Shown piece after piece: positions 1-7,290 of a DNA stretch of 64,000 bases. Location: positions 3,923,001 to 3,987,000 of the forward strand of contig NZ_LR134289.1 in NCBI RefSeq assembly GCF_900636535.1, in the 5' to 3' direction. Each line of letters starts with the position of its first letter. The first letter of the stretch is position 1. Made by a program: the position numbers and the translations under genes. The notes below the pieces were generated by a model. That model did no database searches. It worked only from the letters and a program-made list of their open reading frames with translations, and was not told the DNA's origin. The DNA is from Chryseobacterium gleum. GTDB taxonomy: Bacteria; Bacteroidota; Bacteroidia; Flavobacteriales; Weeksellaceae.

Positions 1-548
1 TCAATAATTAATATATCCGGTTCAAGATGAGCTGCAACAGCAAATCCCAAACGAACTTTCATCCCTGAAGAATAATTTTGTACAGGAGTATCTATAAATT
101 CTCTGATCTCGGAAAAATCTATTATAGAATTTAATTTCTTTTCAACTTCTTTTTTAGTAAATCCTAAAATGGACGCATTATTATAAATATTTTCCCTACC
201 TGTAAGGATAGGATTAAAACCGGCGCCTAATTCTATCAGGGCACCTATTTTTCCTTTCATTACAATTTGCCCTTTATCAGGAGTGTATAATCCGTTCAGG
301 ACTTTTAAAAGAGTAGACTTCCCTGCACCATTATGACCAATCAAGCCAATACATTCTCCTCTTCTCAGCTCAAAGCTTACATCATGCACAGCCCAAAATT
401 CCTGAGGCCGTAATTCTTTCTTTATTGATAATCCCAGTGTACTACGGATAATATCTGAAGCTCCATATTTCAGAGAGCTTTTCAGATTTTTGCTGAATTT
501 TTTAGATACATTCTGTACTGAAACTAATACCTCTCTATCTTTTTCCAT
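1..548 (-). CDS. Polysaccharide ABC transporter ATP-binding protein (Wzt/TagH-like), partial
   Basis: This is the ATPase subunit of an ABC-2 exporter that moves lipid-linked polysaccharide across the inner membrane. The frame reads from an ATG at 548 to the window edge, so the C-terminus is missing. About 180 residues are visible. They include Walker A (GHNGAGKST), the Q-loop area, the ABC signature ([12 protein letters not shown]) and the start of Walker B (EPDILII), all typical of Wzt/KpsT/TagH ATPases. The start codon overlaps the stop of the upstream permease gene (TAATG), which indicates translational coupling and one transporter. The rml/ugd genes upstream suggest an O-antigen or capsule substrate. 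Any carbohydrate-binding C-terminal extension lies outside the window. Confidence 0.93.
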   Translation of the reverse strand, partial: MEKDREVLVSVQNVSKKFSKNLKSSLKYGASDIIRSTLGLSIKKELRPQEFWAVHDVSFELRRGECIGLIGHNGAGKSTLLKVLNGLYTPDKGQIVMKGKIGALIELGAGFNPILTGRENIYNNASILGFTKKEVEKKLNSIIDFSEIREFIDTPVQNYSSGMKVRLGFAVAAHLEPDILII

Positions 549-1390
549 TATCCTGCGATTTTTTCAATAACTATTGGCATTGACTTTCGAAAAATAACCA
601 AGCCTATCAATAAAACAATAAAGCTAACAGCCGTTAATATCATTGTAAACATTAATGACTGAGTTTCCAATCCTACCAGTGTATTTCGGGTGTCGTTAAT
701 TATATAAGTTAAAGGATTTAAATTGAATAAAACCTTAAAAATTCCTGATCTCGGTACAGCATAAACAACAGGCGTCATATACATTAATAAAGGAATACCT
801 GTAATGAGAACTTTGCTTATATCTGTATAAATTAATCCCAGTGGAGTAATAATTAATCCTATCGCAAAAGCAAAAATGATTAAGGCCACAATATAAAATG
901 GAAAAAGGAGCAGACTCGCTGATGGCGTAACCTGATAAATTATCAAAATAGCAACGGCAGGAATCATCTTTATTAGCATATTAAAGAGAGTGGTGTATAT
1001 CCCTTTCATCAGTAATGCTTCTTTTGGGAAATTGATTTTGGATATGATTGCTTTTCCGGAGTTTACCGAATTTATAGGACTTTGTACTGCTTCTGCAAAA
1101 ATATTCCAGATTGTGGTACCTAAAATAACGAAAACAGGATAAGGTATTCCTCCCGGTATATTTACATTTACGACTCCAGAACCATTCAAAAATAACCAGA
1201 TTAAAGAATTTATAATTACGGGTGCTAATATCCAAAAGAAACCTAATAAAGACTGTCTGTGTTGAGATTGTATATCTCTTTTTGTCATTTGATAGGCCAG
1301 AAAATTAGATGATTTTATATCCCGAAAAATTGATTTGAGTTCTTGGAAGAAATGTGTTTTTTTATCAGATGTGTATACTACGGTTTTCAA
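548..1390 (-). CDS. ABC-2 type polysaccharide export permease (Wzm-like)
   Basis: This 280-residue integral membrane protein is the permease partner of the ATPase that follows it. A cytoplasmic N-terminus of about 45 residues contains [17 protein letters not shown], the conserved amphipathic stretch of ABC-2 O-antigen/teichoic acid permeases. About six hydrophobic segments follow, and the short basic tail ends in VIEKIAG. Length is normal for Wzm/TagG. It exports polysaccharide or its lipid-linked precursor from the cytoplasm. The gap of 173 bp to rmlA suggests it may have its own promoter, but I saw no perfect TAnnTTTG element there. The family call is firm; the exact glycan is unknown. Confidence 0.92.
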   Translation of the reverse strand: MKTVVYTSDKKTHFFQELKSIFRDIKSSNFLAYQMTKRDIQSQHRQSLLGFFWILAPVIINSLIWLFLNGSGVVNVNIPGGIPYPVFVILGTTIWNIFAEAVQSPINSVNSGKAIISKINFPKEALLMKGIYTTLFNMLIKMIPAVAILIIYQVTPSASLLLFPFYIVALIIFAFAIGLIITPLGLIYTDISKVLITGIPLLMYMTPVVYAVPRSGIFKVLFNLNPLTYIINDTRNTLVGLETQSLMFTMILTAVSFIVLLIGLVIFRKSMPIVIEKIAG

Positions 1391-1563
1391 AGTAGATTTT
1401 TTTTCAAATTTATAATAATTAATCTTATCCTGATTTTTATGTATTAGGAAATATTATTTACATACAACAGGAAAATTACAACTAATATATTAATAGTTGT
1501 ATTATAATCAAAAGCTATTAACATTTTTATAGAAATAGCTTTTGATTTTTGTAGATGAATTTA

Positions 1564-2427
1564 TTATTTTATTACCAGCTGTTTCAAGTATTTACCGTAT
1601 CCGCTTTTACCATATTTGATAGCCGTTTCAAGCAGTTTTTCTTCATTAATGAATTTATTTCTGAATGCAATTTCTTCGATACAGCCTATTTTAAATCCTT
1701 GTCTTTTTTCAATAACGCTTACAAATTCTGAAGCATCATGAAGAGAGTCAAAAGTTCCTGTATCCAGCCATGCGGTACCTCTGTCAAGAACAGCCACCTC
1801 AAGTTTTCCATTCTTCAAATAAACATTGTTAATATCGGTAATTTCCAGTTCGCCTCTTGCAGAAGGTTTGATGTTTTTGGCAATTTCGACTACATTGTTA
1901 TCATAAAAGTAAAGTCCGGGTACAGCGTAATTTGATTTAGGGCTTAAAGGTTTTTCTTCAATAGAAACCGCTTTCAGATCTTTGTCAAATTCTACAACAC
2001 CATATCTTTCAGGATCAGCCACGTGATAGGCAAAAACAACACCTCCGTCCGGGTTGGTTTTATTTTTCAGCAAAGTTCCCATTTCAGAACCGTAAAAAAT
2101 ATTATCACCCAGCACTAATGCAGCAGAATCACTGCCGATAAACTGGTCGCCCAAAATAAAAGCCTGTGCCAAACCATCAGGGCTTGGCTGTACAACGTAT
2201 TCTATATTGCACCCGATTTGAGAACCATCGCCCAGAAGTTTAATGAAACCTTCCTGGTCATGCGGGGTAGTGATGATCAGAATATCCTTGATTCCCGCCA
2301 AAAGTAATGTGGAAAGCGGATAATAGATCATAGGTTTGTCATAAACAGGCATCAGCTGCTTGCTTACTGCAATCGTTAGAGGGTAAAGTCTTGTTCCGGA
2401 TCCTCCGGCTAATATTATTCCTTTCAT
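1564..2427 (-). CDS. rfbA: Glucose-1-phosphate thymidylyltransferase RmlA
   Basis: It makes dTDP-glucose from glucose-1-phosphate and dTTP, the first step of dTDP-L-rhamnose (or other dTDP-deoxysugar) synthesis in the cytoplasm. The 287-residue length is typical. The N-terminal nucleotide-binding loop [16 protein letters not shown] sits at residues 3-18, followed by [38 protein letters not shown] lies near the middle, and the C-terminal third is the usual allosteric/dimer part. It is the fourth gene of a tight minus-strand operon (ugd, rmlB, small secreted gene, rmlA). rmlC and rmlD are not in the window and may lie beyond the left edge or elsewhere. Confidence 0.97.
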   Translation of the reverse strand: MKGIILAGGSGTRLYPLTIAVSKQLMPVYDKPMIYYPLSTLLLAGIKDILIITTPHDQEGFIKLLGDGSQIGCNIEYVVQPSPDGLAQAFILGDQFIGSDSAALVLGDNIFYGSEMGTLLKNKTNPDGGVVFAYHVADPERYGVVEFDKDLKAVSIEEKPLSPKSNYAVPGLYFYDNNVVEIAKNIKPSARGELEITDINNVYLKNGKLEVAVLDRGTAWLDTGTFDSLHDASEFVSVIEKRQGFKIGCIEEIAFRNKFINEEKLLETAIKYGKSGYGKYLKQLVIK

Positions 2428-2430
2428 CTT

Positions 2431-2880
2431 TTATTTTTGTATGTTTTCTATGGCATAATCCATTTGATTTTTAATATTTAAATCTATGGTGGGAGTTATG
2501 AGGAATACCGAATTGTCTTTGGATAATTTTCCTCCTATGCCTTTGTGAAATTGTATAAGTTCTTTTAAATTTTTTTCCGGAATAAAAGAGAATGAGCTGT
2601 ATAGTGAAATTTTAAACTCATCAAAATTAAAACCGTTGATAATAGATCTTGCCTGTTCCTTTGTAATCAGTTCTTTGGGCGGATCCACACTGTAATCAAA
2701 CATTTTCAGTTCCAGATAATCTTTTGCATAATTAATCAATGCTTCCTTATAATGGGAAACTTCTATAAACTCATCAATCAGCTTTTGCTGTGAAGAGTTT
2801 GCCATTGCCGGAGGCGGAGGGAGTGCCTGAGCATTAAAAAGAGAAGACATGACAAATAGCAATAGAAAAACCAGCTTCAT
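2431..2880 (-). CDS. Small secreted protein, DUF2059-like
   Basis: A 149-residue protein with a clear signal peptide (MKLVFLLLFVMSSLFNAQA, cleavage probably near residue 19). The mature part is mostly helical, with KLIDEFIEVSHYKEALINY early and ELIQFHKGIGGKLS near the end. This resembles the DUF2059 pattern, in which a helical pair surrounds a short Phe/Tyr-His plus Gly-Gly segment. I infer a periplasmic or outer-membrane-associated location. It sits only 2-3 bp from rmlB and rmlA, so it is co-transcribed with the nucleotide-sugar genes, yet nothing in it looks like a sugar enzyme. Function is unknown; the DUF2059 assignment is tentative. Confidence 0.75.
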   Translation of the reverse strand: MKLVFLLLFVMSSLFNAQALPPPPAMANSSQQKLIDEFIEVSHYKEALINYAKDYLELKMFDYSVDPPKELITKEQARSIINGFNFDEFKISLYSSFSFIPEKNLKELIQFHKGIGGKLSKDNSVFLITPTIDLNIKNQMDYAIENIQK

Positions 2881-2882
2881 GA

Positions 2883-3962
2883 TTAATTATATTGAGTCTC
2901 GTAGTATTTCTGATAATCTCCGCTTGTTACATGCTCCAGCCATTCCTTATTTTCAAGATACCAGTCAATGGTTTTTCCCAGTCCTTCTTCAAAAGTCACG
3001 GATGGTTTCCATCCCAGATCTTTATTCAATTTTGTTGCATCAATGGCGTAACGTTTATCATGCCCCGGTCTGTCTTTTACAAAAGTAATCAGTTTTTCAG
3101 AATAGCCTTCCGGTCTTTCCAGTTTAGCGTCCATTTGTTTGATCAGTTCTTTTACAAGATCAATATTCTGCCACTCATTAAAGCCCCCGATATTATAAGT
3201 TTCTCCGGTTTTTGCTTCTTTAAAGATCTGATGAATTGCTCTTGCATGGTCAATTACAAATAACCAGTCTCTGGTATACTTTCCGTCGCCATAAATTGGA
3301 AGAGGTTTTTCATTGATGATATTCGAAATACAAAGCGGAATCAGTTTTTCCGGGAAATGATTAGGTCCATAGTTATTGGAACAGTTGGATACGATGAATG
3401 GCATTCCATATGTATTTCCATAAGCTCTTACCAAATGGTCAGAAGCAGCTTTTGAAGCAGAATATGGAGATTGGGGATCATATGGTGTTGTTTCCAGAAA
3501 GAATCCTGTTTCACCTAAGCTTCCATAGACTTCATCCGTTGAAACATGATAAAAAAGATTTGTTCTTTTTTCATCCGGGAATCTGCCGTGAGTGTGATCA
3601 GGATTTAATGTCCAGAACTCTTTACACAGGTTCAGAAGATTTGCTGTTCCGTTTACATTGGTATTGATAAATGCCATCGGATCAGTAATACTTCTGTCAA
3701 CATGACTTTCTGCAGCTAAATGCACAACAGCATCCGGCTTGTATTTTTCGAAAATACGTCTAAGCTCCTCAGGTTTTGTGATGTCTGCTTTTTCGAAAAC
3801 ATAATTAGGTTCATTTTCTATGTCCTTTAAGTTTTCCAGATTTCCGGCGTAGGTGAGGGCATCAAGGTTGATGATTGTAGTGTCCGGATTGTTTTTTACA
3901 AATTCTCTTACAACATGGGAGCCGATGAATCCGGCACCTCCTGTAATGATAATGTTTTTCAT
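2883..3962 (-). CDS. rfbB: dTDP-glucose 4,6-dehydratase RmlB
   Basis: It converts dTDP-glucose to dTDP-4-keto-6-deoxyglucose using tightly bound NAD, the second step of dTDP-deoxysugar synthesis. The 359-residue extended SDR protein starts with the dinucleotide loop TGGAGFIGSHVV. It contains the substrate/catalytic segment STDEVYGSLG and the SDR catalytic YSASKAASDHLVRA (Tyr-x3-Lys). Other RmlB hallmarks are NNYGPNHFPEKLIPL and GDGKYTRDWLFVIDHARAI. It lies 4 bp downstream of ugd and 2 bp upstream of the small secreted gene, so it is clearly in the operon. Confidence 0.97.
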   Translation of the reverse strand: MKNIIITGGAGFIGSHVVREFVKNNPDTTIINLDALTYAGNLENLKDIENEPNYVFEKADITKPEELRRIFEKYKPDAVVHLAAESHVDRSITDPMAFINTNVNGTANLLNLCKEFWTLNPDHTHGRFPDEKRTNLFYHVSTDEVYGSLGETGFFLETTPYDPQSPYSASKAASDHLVRAYGNTYGMPFIVSNCSNNYGPNHFPEKLIPLCISNIINEKPLPIYGDGKYTRDWLFVIDHARAIHQIFKEAKTGETYNIGGFNEWQNIDLVKELIKQMDAKLERPEGYSEKLITFVKDRPGHDKRYAIDATKLNKDLGWKPSVTFEEGLGKTIDWYLENKEWLEHVTSGDYQKYYETQYN

Positions 3963-3966
3963 TGAT

Positions 3967-5280
3967 TTATTTTGAGATGGTCTTTCTTCCTATACTTTTA
4001 TAATGAAATCCGTTTTGCTCAGGGATTTCCAATGGATACATGTTTCTACCGTCAAAAATGACTTTGTTTTTCATTTTTTTAGCCATAAGTTCAAAATTCG
4101 GATTTTTGAATTCCGGCCATTCTGTAGCAATAAACAGTGCGTCTACATTCTCCAGTGCATCATACATCCCTTTAGCGTATTGTATTTTATCACCTAAAAG
4201 TTTTTGAACATTGCTTTCTGCAACAGCGTCATATGCTACAATTTCTGCGCCTTTTTCCAATAAAAGAGCAATATTATCTAAAGATGAAGCTTCTCTGATG
4301 TCATCTGTATTGGCTTTAAAGGCAAGTCCCCACATGGCAATTTTCTTCCCTTCAATATTTCCTCCGAAATATTTTTCAATTTCAGATACTAAAATTACTT
4401 TCTGGTTTGTATTTACCTTTTCAGTTGCTTCCAGGATCTGGAAATTAAAATCTTCCTGTTTCCCCGATTTTATAAGTGCTTTTACATCTTTAGGAAAACA
4501 GCTCCCGCCATATCCGATTCCCGGAAACAGAAATCTGTGCCCAATTCTGTCGTCACTACCCATTCCAAGTCTTACCTTATCCACATCTGCCCCTACTTTT
4601 TCACAGTAGTTGGCAATTTCATTCATAAAGGTAATTTTTACCGCCAAAAATGAATTGGCAGCGTACTTGGTGAGTTCCGATGATTTTTCATCCATAAAGA
4701 TGATGGGAATCCCGGTATTGGTAAAAGGCTGGTAGATTTTAGACATAATGTCTTTTGCTTTTTCTGAGCTGGCTCCTACAACTACTCTCGAAGGGTTCAT
4801 AGAGTCTTCAACAGCAAAGCCTTCTCTTAAGAATTCAGGATTTGATACCACATCAAAAGGAATGTCTGTTCTGGAAGAGATCGTTTCTCTTACTCTTTCA
4901 GCAGTTCCTACAGGGACAGTACTTTTATTGACAATGACTTTATATTCAGTCATCAGTTCACCAATATCTTGAGCTACCTTAAGTACGTAAGACAGATCTG
5001 CAGACCCATCTTCTCCCGGAGGAGTAGGTAATGCCAGATAAATAACTTCGCTTTTGTCTAAAGCTTCTTTAAGATTGGTTGTGAAAAATAATCTTTCAGA
5101 CTGAATGTTTCTCAAAAACATTTCTTCAAGATTCGGCTCATAGATGGGAACAATGCCGTTTTTCATACCTTCTACTTTTTTTTCATCAATATCAACACAG
5201 TATACTGAATTGCCAAGCTCTGCCAGAGTAGTTCCTGTAACTAATCCTACGTAGCCTGTTCCTACAATCGTTATATTCAA
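3967..5280 (-). CDS. ugd: UDP-glucose 6-dehydrogenase
   Basis: It oxidises UDP-glucose to UDP-glucuronate with 2 NAD, supplying an acidic sugar precursor for surface polysaccharide. The 437-residue protein has the N-terminal Rossmann motif (GTGYVGLVTGTTLAE), the STVPVGT segment, the FLREGFAVEDSMNPSRVVVG block and the catalytic cysteine in GYGGSCFPKD (Cys261 by my count). The C-terminal UDP-binding domain includes WGLAFKANTDDIREA. It is the first gene of the minus-strand polysaccharide operon. A minus-strand TACTTTTG (-7-like element, complement of 5306-5313) lies about 26 bp upstream, but no good -33 partner is visible. UDP-N-acetylmannosamine dehydrogenases are related, but motifs and length favour UDP-glucose. 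Confidence 0.94.
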   Translation of the reverse strand: MNITIVGTGYVGLVTGTTLAELGNSVYCVDIDEKKVEGMKNGIVPIYEPNLEEMFLRNIQSERLFFTTNLKEALDKSEVIYLALPTPPGEDGSADLSYVLKVAQDIGELMTEYKVIVNKSTVPVGTAERVRETISSRTDIPFDVVSNPEFLREGFAVEDSMNPSRVVVGASSEKAKDIMSKIYQPFTNTGIPIIFMDEKSSELTKYAANSFLAVKITFMNEIANYCEKVGADVDKVRLGMGSDDRIGHRFLFPGIGYGGSCFPKDVKALIKSGKQEDFNFQILEATEKVNTNQKVILVSEIEKYFGGNIEGKKIAMWGLAFKANTDDIREASSLDNIALLLEKGAEIVAYDAVAESNVQKLLGDKIQYAKGMYDALENVDALFIATEWPEFKNPNFELMAKKMKNKVIFDGRNMYPLEIPEQNGFHYKSIGRKTISK

Positions 5281-5388
5281 AATGTATGTTTTTAAATTCT
5301 AAAGACAAAAGTAATAAAAATCCCGGGACATATTCTTTTAATTTATGGTAAATGAATCTTACGCTATTTGCTTGATACTTAAGATAAT

Positions 5389-5419
5389 TTTGCATTTTTA
5401 GAAAAAAAGCTTATATTTG
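5389..5419 (+). promoter_or_regulatory. Predicted Bacteroidota promoter for rimP-nusA-infB
   Basis: TTTG at 5389-5392, a 19-nt spacer, then TATATTTG at 5412-5419 match the Bacteroidota primary sigma consensus (TTTG ... TAnnTTTG). The predicted transcript start is near 5426, leaving a leader of about 70 nt before the rimP ATG at 5495. Confidence 0.7.
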
Positions 5420-5443
5420 CAATGGATTTACGGAAAAAATGGG

Positions 5444-5469
5444 AAGGCTTCGGAAGAAAGCCTTTTTTC
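5444..5469 (+). terminator. Terminator-like hairpin in the rimP leader (candidate attenuator)
   Basis: AAGGCTT (5444-5450) pairs perfectly with AAGCCTT (5458-5464) around a 7-nt loop, and the T run extends to 5468. The only upstream gene points the other way, so this hairpin can only act on the rimP-nusA-infB transcript. NusA is known to control its own operon in Escherichia coli through leader termination; that this hairpin does the same is inference. It lies inside an 18-codon open frame (5422-5478) whose ATG would be upstream of the predicted transcript start. Confidence 0.55.
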
Positions 5470-5494
5470 GTACTGTAAATCAAGATAAAAATAT

Positions 5495-5962
5495 ATGGAG
5501 TTTAGAAAAAGAATTGAAGAATTATTAAATGAATTCCTTGAGACCAGAAAAGATCTGTTTCTTATTGATCTTAAAATTTCTGCAGGGGATGATATTACAG
5601 TGATTTTAGATGGTGATAACGGAGTTTCTTTGCAGGATTGCCTTGATGCGAGCCGTGCAATAGAATTCAATATGGATCGTGAAGAGCACGACTTCAGCCT
5701 TCAGGTGATGTCTGCCGGACTGAGTGAGCCATTGTCCACACCAAGACAGTTCAGTAAAAACATTGGAAGAGAGATTGAGGTGATGCTGGAGGATTCTTCT
5801 AAAATTGAAGGGGAATTGTCAAAAGTAGATGATGAGAAGATCACACTTGTTTTGCGTTACCGTAAGCCGAAAGATATCGGAAAAGGAAAAGTAGATGTAG
5901 AGGAGGAAAAAGAGATTCCTTACTCTGAGATCAAAAAAGCATTAGTAGTAATTAAATTTTAA
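5495..5962 (+). CDS. rimP: Ribosome maturation factor RimP
   Basis: This 155-residue cytoplasmic protein helps assemble the 30S ribosomal subunit. The N-terminal alpha/beta domain has the family pattern around FLIDLKISAGDDITVILDGD and VSLQDCLDASRAIEFNMD. The phrase DFSLQVMSAGLSEPLSTPRQF corresponds to the conserved V-S-S-PG-x-x-R-PL motif, and the C-terminal half is the SH3-like domain. It is the first gene before nusA and infB, the classic order, with 16 bp to nusA. The ATG start is supported by the full N-terminal domain and the leader promoter. Confidence 0.95.
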   Translation: MEFRKRIEELLNEFLETRKDLFLIDLKISAGDDITVILDGDNGVSLQDCLDASRAIEFNMDREEHDFSLQVMSAGLSEPLSTPRQFSKNIGREIEVMLEDSSKIEGELSKVDDEKITLVLRYRKPKDIGKGKVDVEEEKEIPYSEIKKALVVIKF

Positions 5963-5978
5963 AAAGAAAAAAGAATAG

Positions 5979-7214
5979 ATGGATAATATAGCGTTGATTG
6001 AATCCTTTGGTGATTTTAAAGACGAAAAAGGGATCAGTAAGATTGATCTTATGGCAATTATTGAAGATTCACTGAAAACTCTTTTAAGAAAGAGATTTGA
6101 TTCAGATGATCATTTTGACGTGATTGTAAACCCGGATAAAGGAGATTTTCAGATATTTTTAAATAAAACAATTGTAGAGGACGAAATGTCTGAAGATGAT
6201 GACCTGGAAATTGAAATTTCTGAAGCGAAAAAGATAGACCCTACCTTCGAAGTAGGGGAAGACTTTACAATGGAAATTCCTGTTGCTCAGTTGGGAAGAA
6301 GAAATATTCTTACCCTGAAGCAGATTCTGGCTACAAAACTTCAGGAGCATAATAATGCAATGCTGTACGAACAGTTCAGAGATAAAATTGGGGAAATAGT
6401 TGTAGGGGAAATCCACCACATCCGTCATAAACACGTGATTTTGCTGGATGATGAAGGAAATGAATTTATTTTACCGAAAGAAAACCAGATCCCATCCGAT
6501 TTCTTTAAAAAGGGTGAGAATATCAGAGCTATTGTTGAGACAGTAGATTTTAAAGGTTCTAAACCGCAGATTATTATTTCCAGAACTGCACCTAAATTCC
6601 TTGAGAAGTTATTAGAGCTGGAAATTCCTGAGATCCAGGACGGTACCATTATCTTGAAAAAGGTAGTAAGAATTCCTGGTGAAAAGGCGAAGATCGCAGT
6701 AGATGCTTATGATGACAGAATTGATCCGGTAGGAGCTTGTGTTGGAGTAAAAGGATCCAGAATTCATGGCGTTGTAAGAGAGTTGAGAAATGAAAACATC
6801 GATGTTATTCAGTGGTCTAAAAACCCTGAGATCTTGGTGAAGAGAGCATTAGGAAACGTTACCATTAACAAAATTGAAATCAATGAGGAGACCAACTACG
6901 CTTTGGTATATACTCCGGTTGAGGAAATTTCTAAAGTTATCGGAAAACAAGGTCAGAATATCAGACTGGCTTCTTGGTTGACAGGATATGAGATTGATGT
7001 ATACAGAGAGTCCAGCGAGGATGATGATGTTGAATTGAAAGAATTTAACGATGATATCGAGCAGTGGATTTTGGATGAGTTTAAGAAAGTAGGACTTACG
7101 ACTGCAAAATCAGTATTGGATAAAGAAACTGAGAGTCTTTTAAATATGGTAGACCTTGAAGAAGAAACAATCGAAGAGGTTAAACGTATTCTGAGAGAAG
7201 AATTTGAAGATTAA
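5979..7214 (+). CDS. nusA: Transcription termination/antitermination factor NusA
   Basis: NusA binds RNA polymerase and nascent RNA and modulates pausing, termination and antitermination. The 411-residue protein has the N-terminal polymerase-binding domain (to about residue 130), an S1 domain (VVGEIHHIRHKHVILLDDEGNEFILP, about 137-200), then two KH domains. KH1 contains DPVGACVGVKGSRIHGVVREL and KH2 contains VIGKQGQNIRLASWLTG. The acidic C-terminal repeats of the E. coli protein are absent, leaving a short helical tail, as is usual outside proteobacteria. It lies between rimP and infB in the same operon. Confidence 0.97.
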   Translation: MDNIALIESFGDFKDEKGISKIDLMAIIEDSLKTLLRKRFDSDDHFDVIVNPDKGDFQIFLNKTIVEDEMSEDDDLEIEISEAKKIDPTFEVGEDFTMEIPVAQLGRRNILTLKQILATKLQEHNNAMLYEQFRDKIGEIVVGEIHHIRHKHVILLDDEGNEFILPKENQIPSDFFKKGENIRAIVETVDFKGSKPQIIISRTAPKFLEKLLELEIPEIQDGTIILKKVVRIPGEKAKIAVDAYDDRIDPVGACVGVKGSRIHGVVRELRNENIDVIQWSKNPEILVKRALGNVTINKIEINEETNYALVYTPVEEISKVIGKQGQNIRLASWLTGYEIDVYRESSEDDDVELKEFNDDIEQWILDEFKKVGLTTAKSVLDKETESLLNMVDLEEETIEEVKRILREEFED

Positions 7215-7290
7215 GATTTAAATAAATTTTAATAAACAGTAAAAAGGAAATACTTTAATTTTAAAAATTAAAAAACAGTAAATAATATAA

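Noticed and set aside
981..1235. 84-residue open frame on the minus strand
   Set aside because: It lies wholly inside the ABC permease gene in another frame and has no recognisable features.
5422..5478. 18-codon leader peptide ahead of rimP as a gene
   Set aside because: The predicted transcript begins at about 5426, after its ATG, and the coding match coincides with a terminator hairpin; kept only as a regulatory finding.
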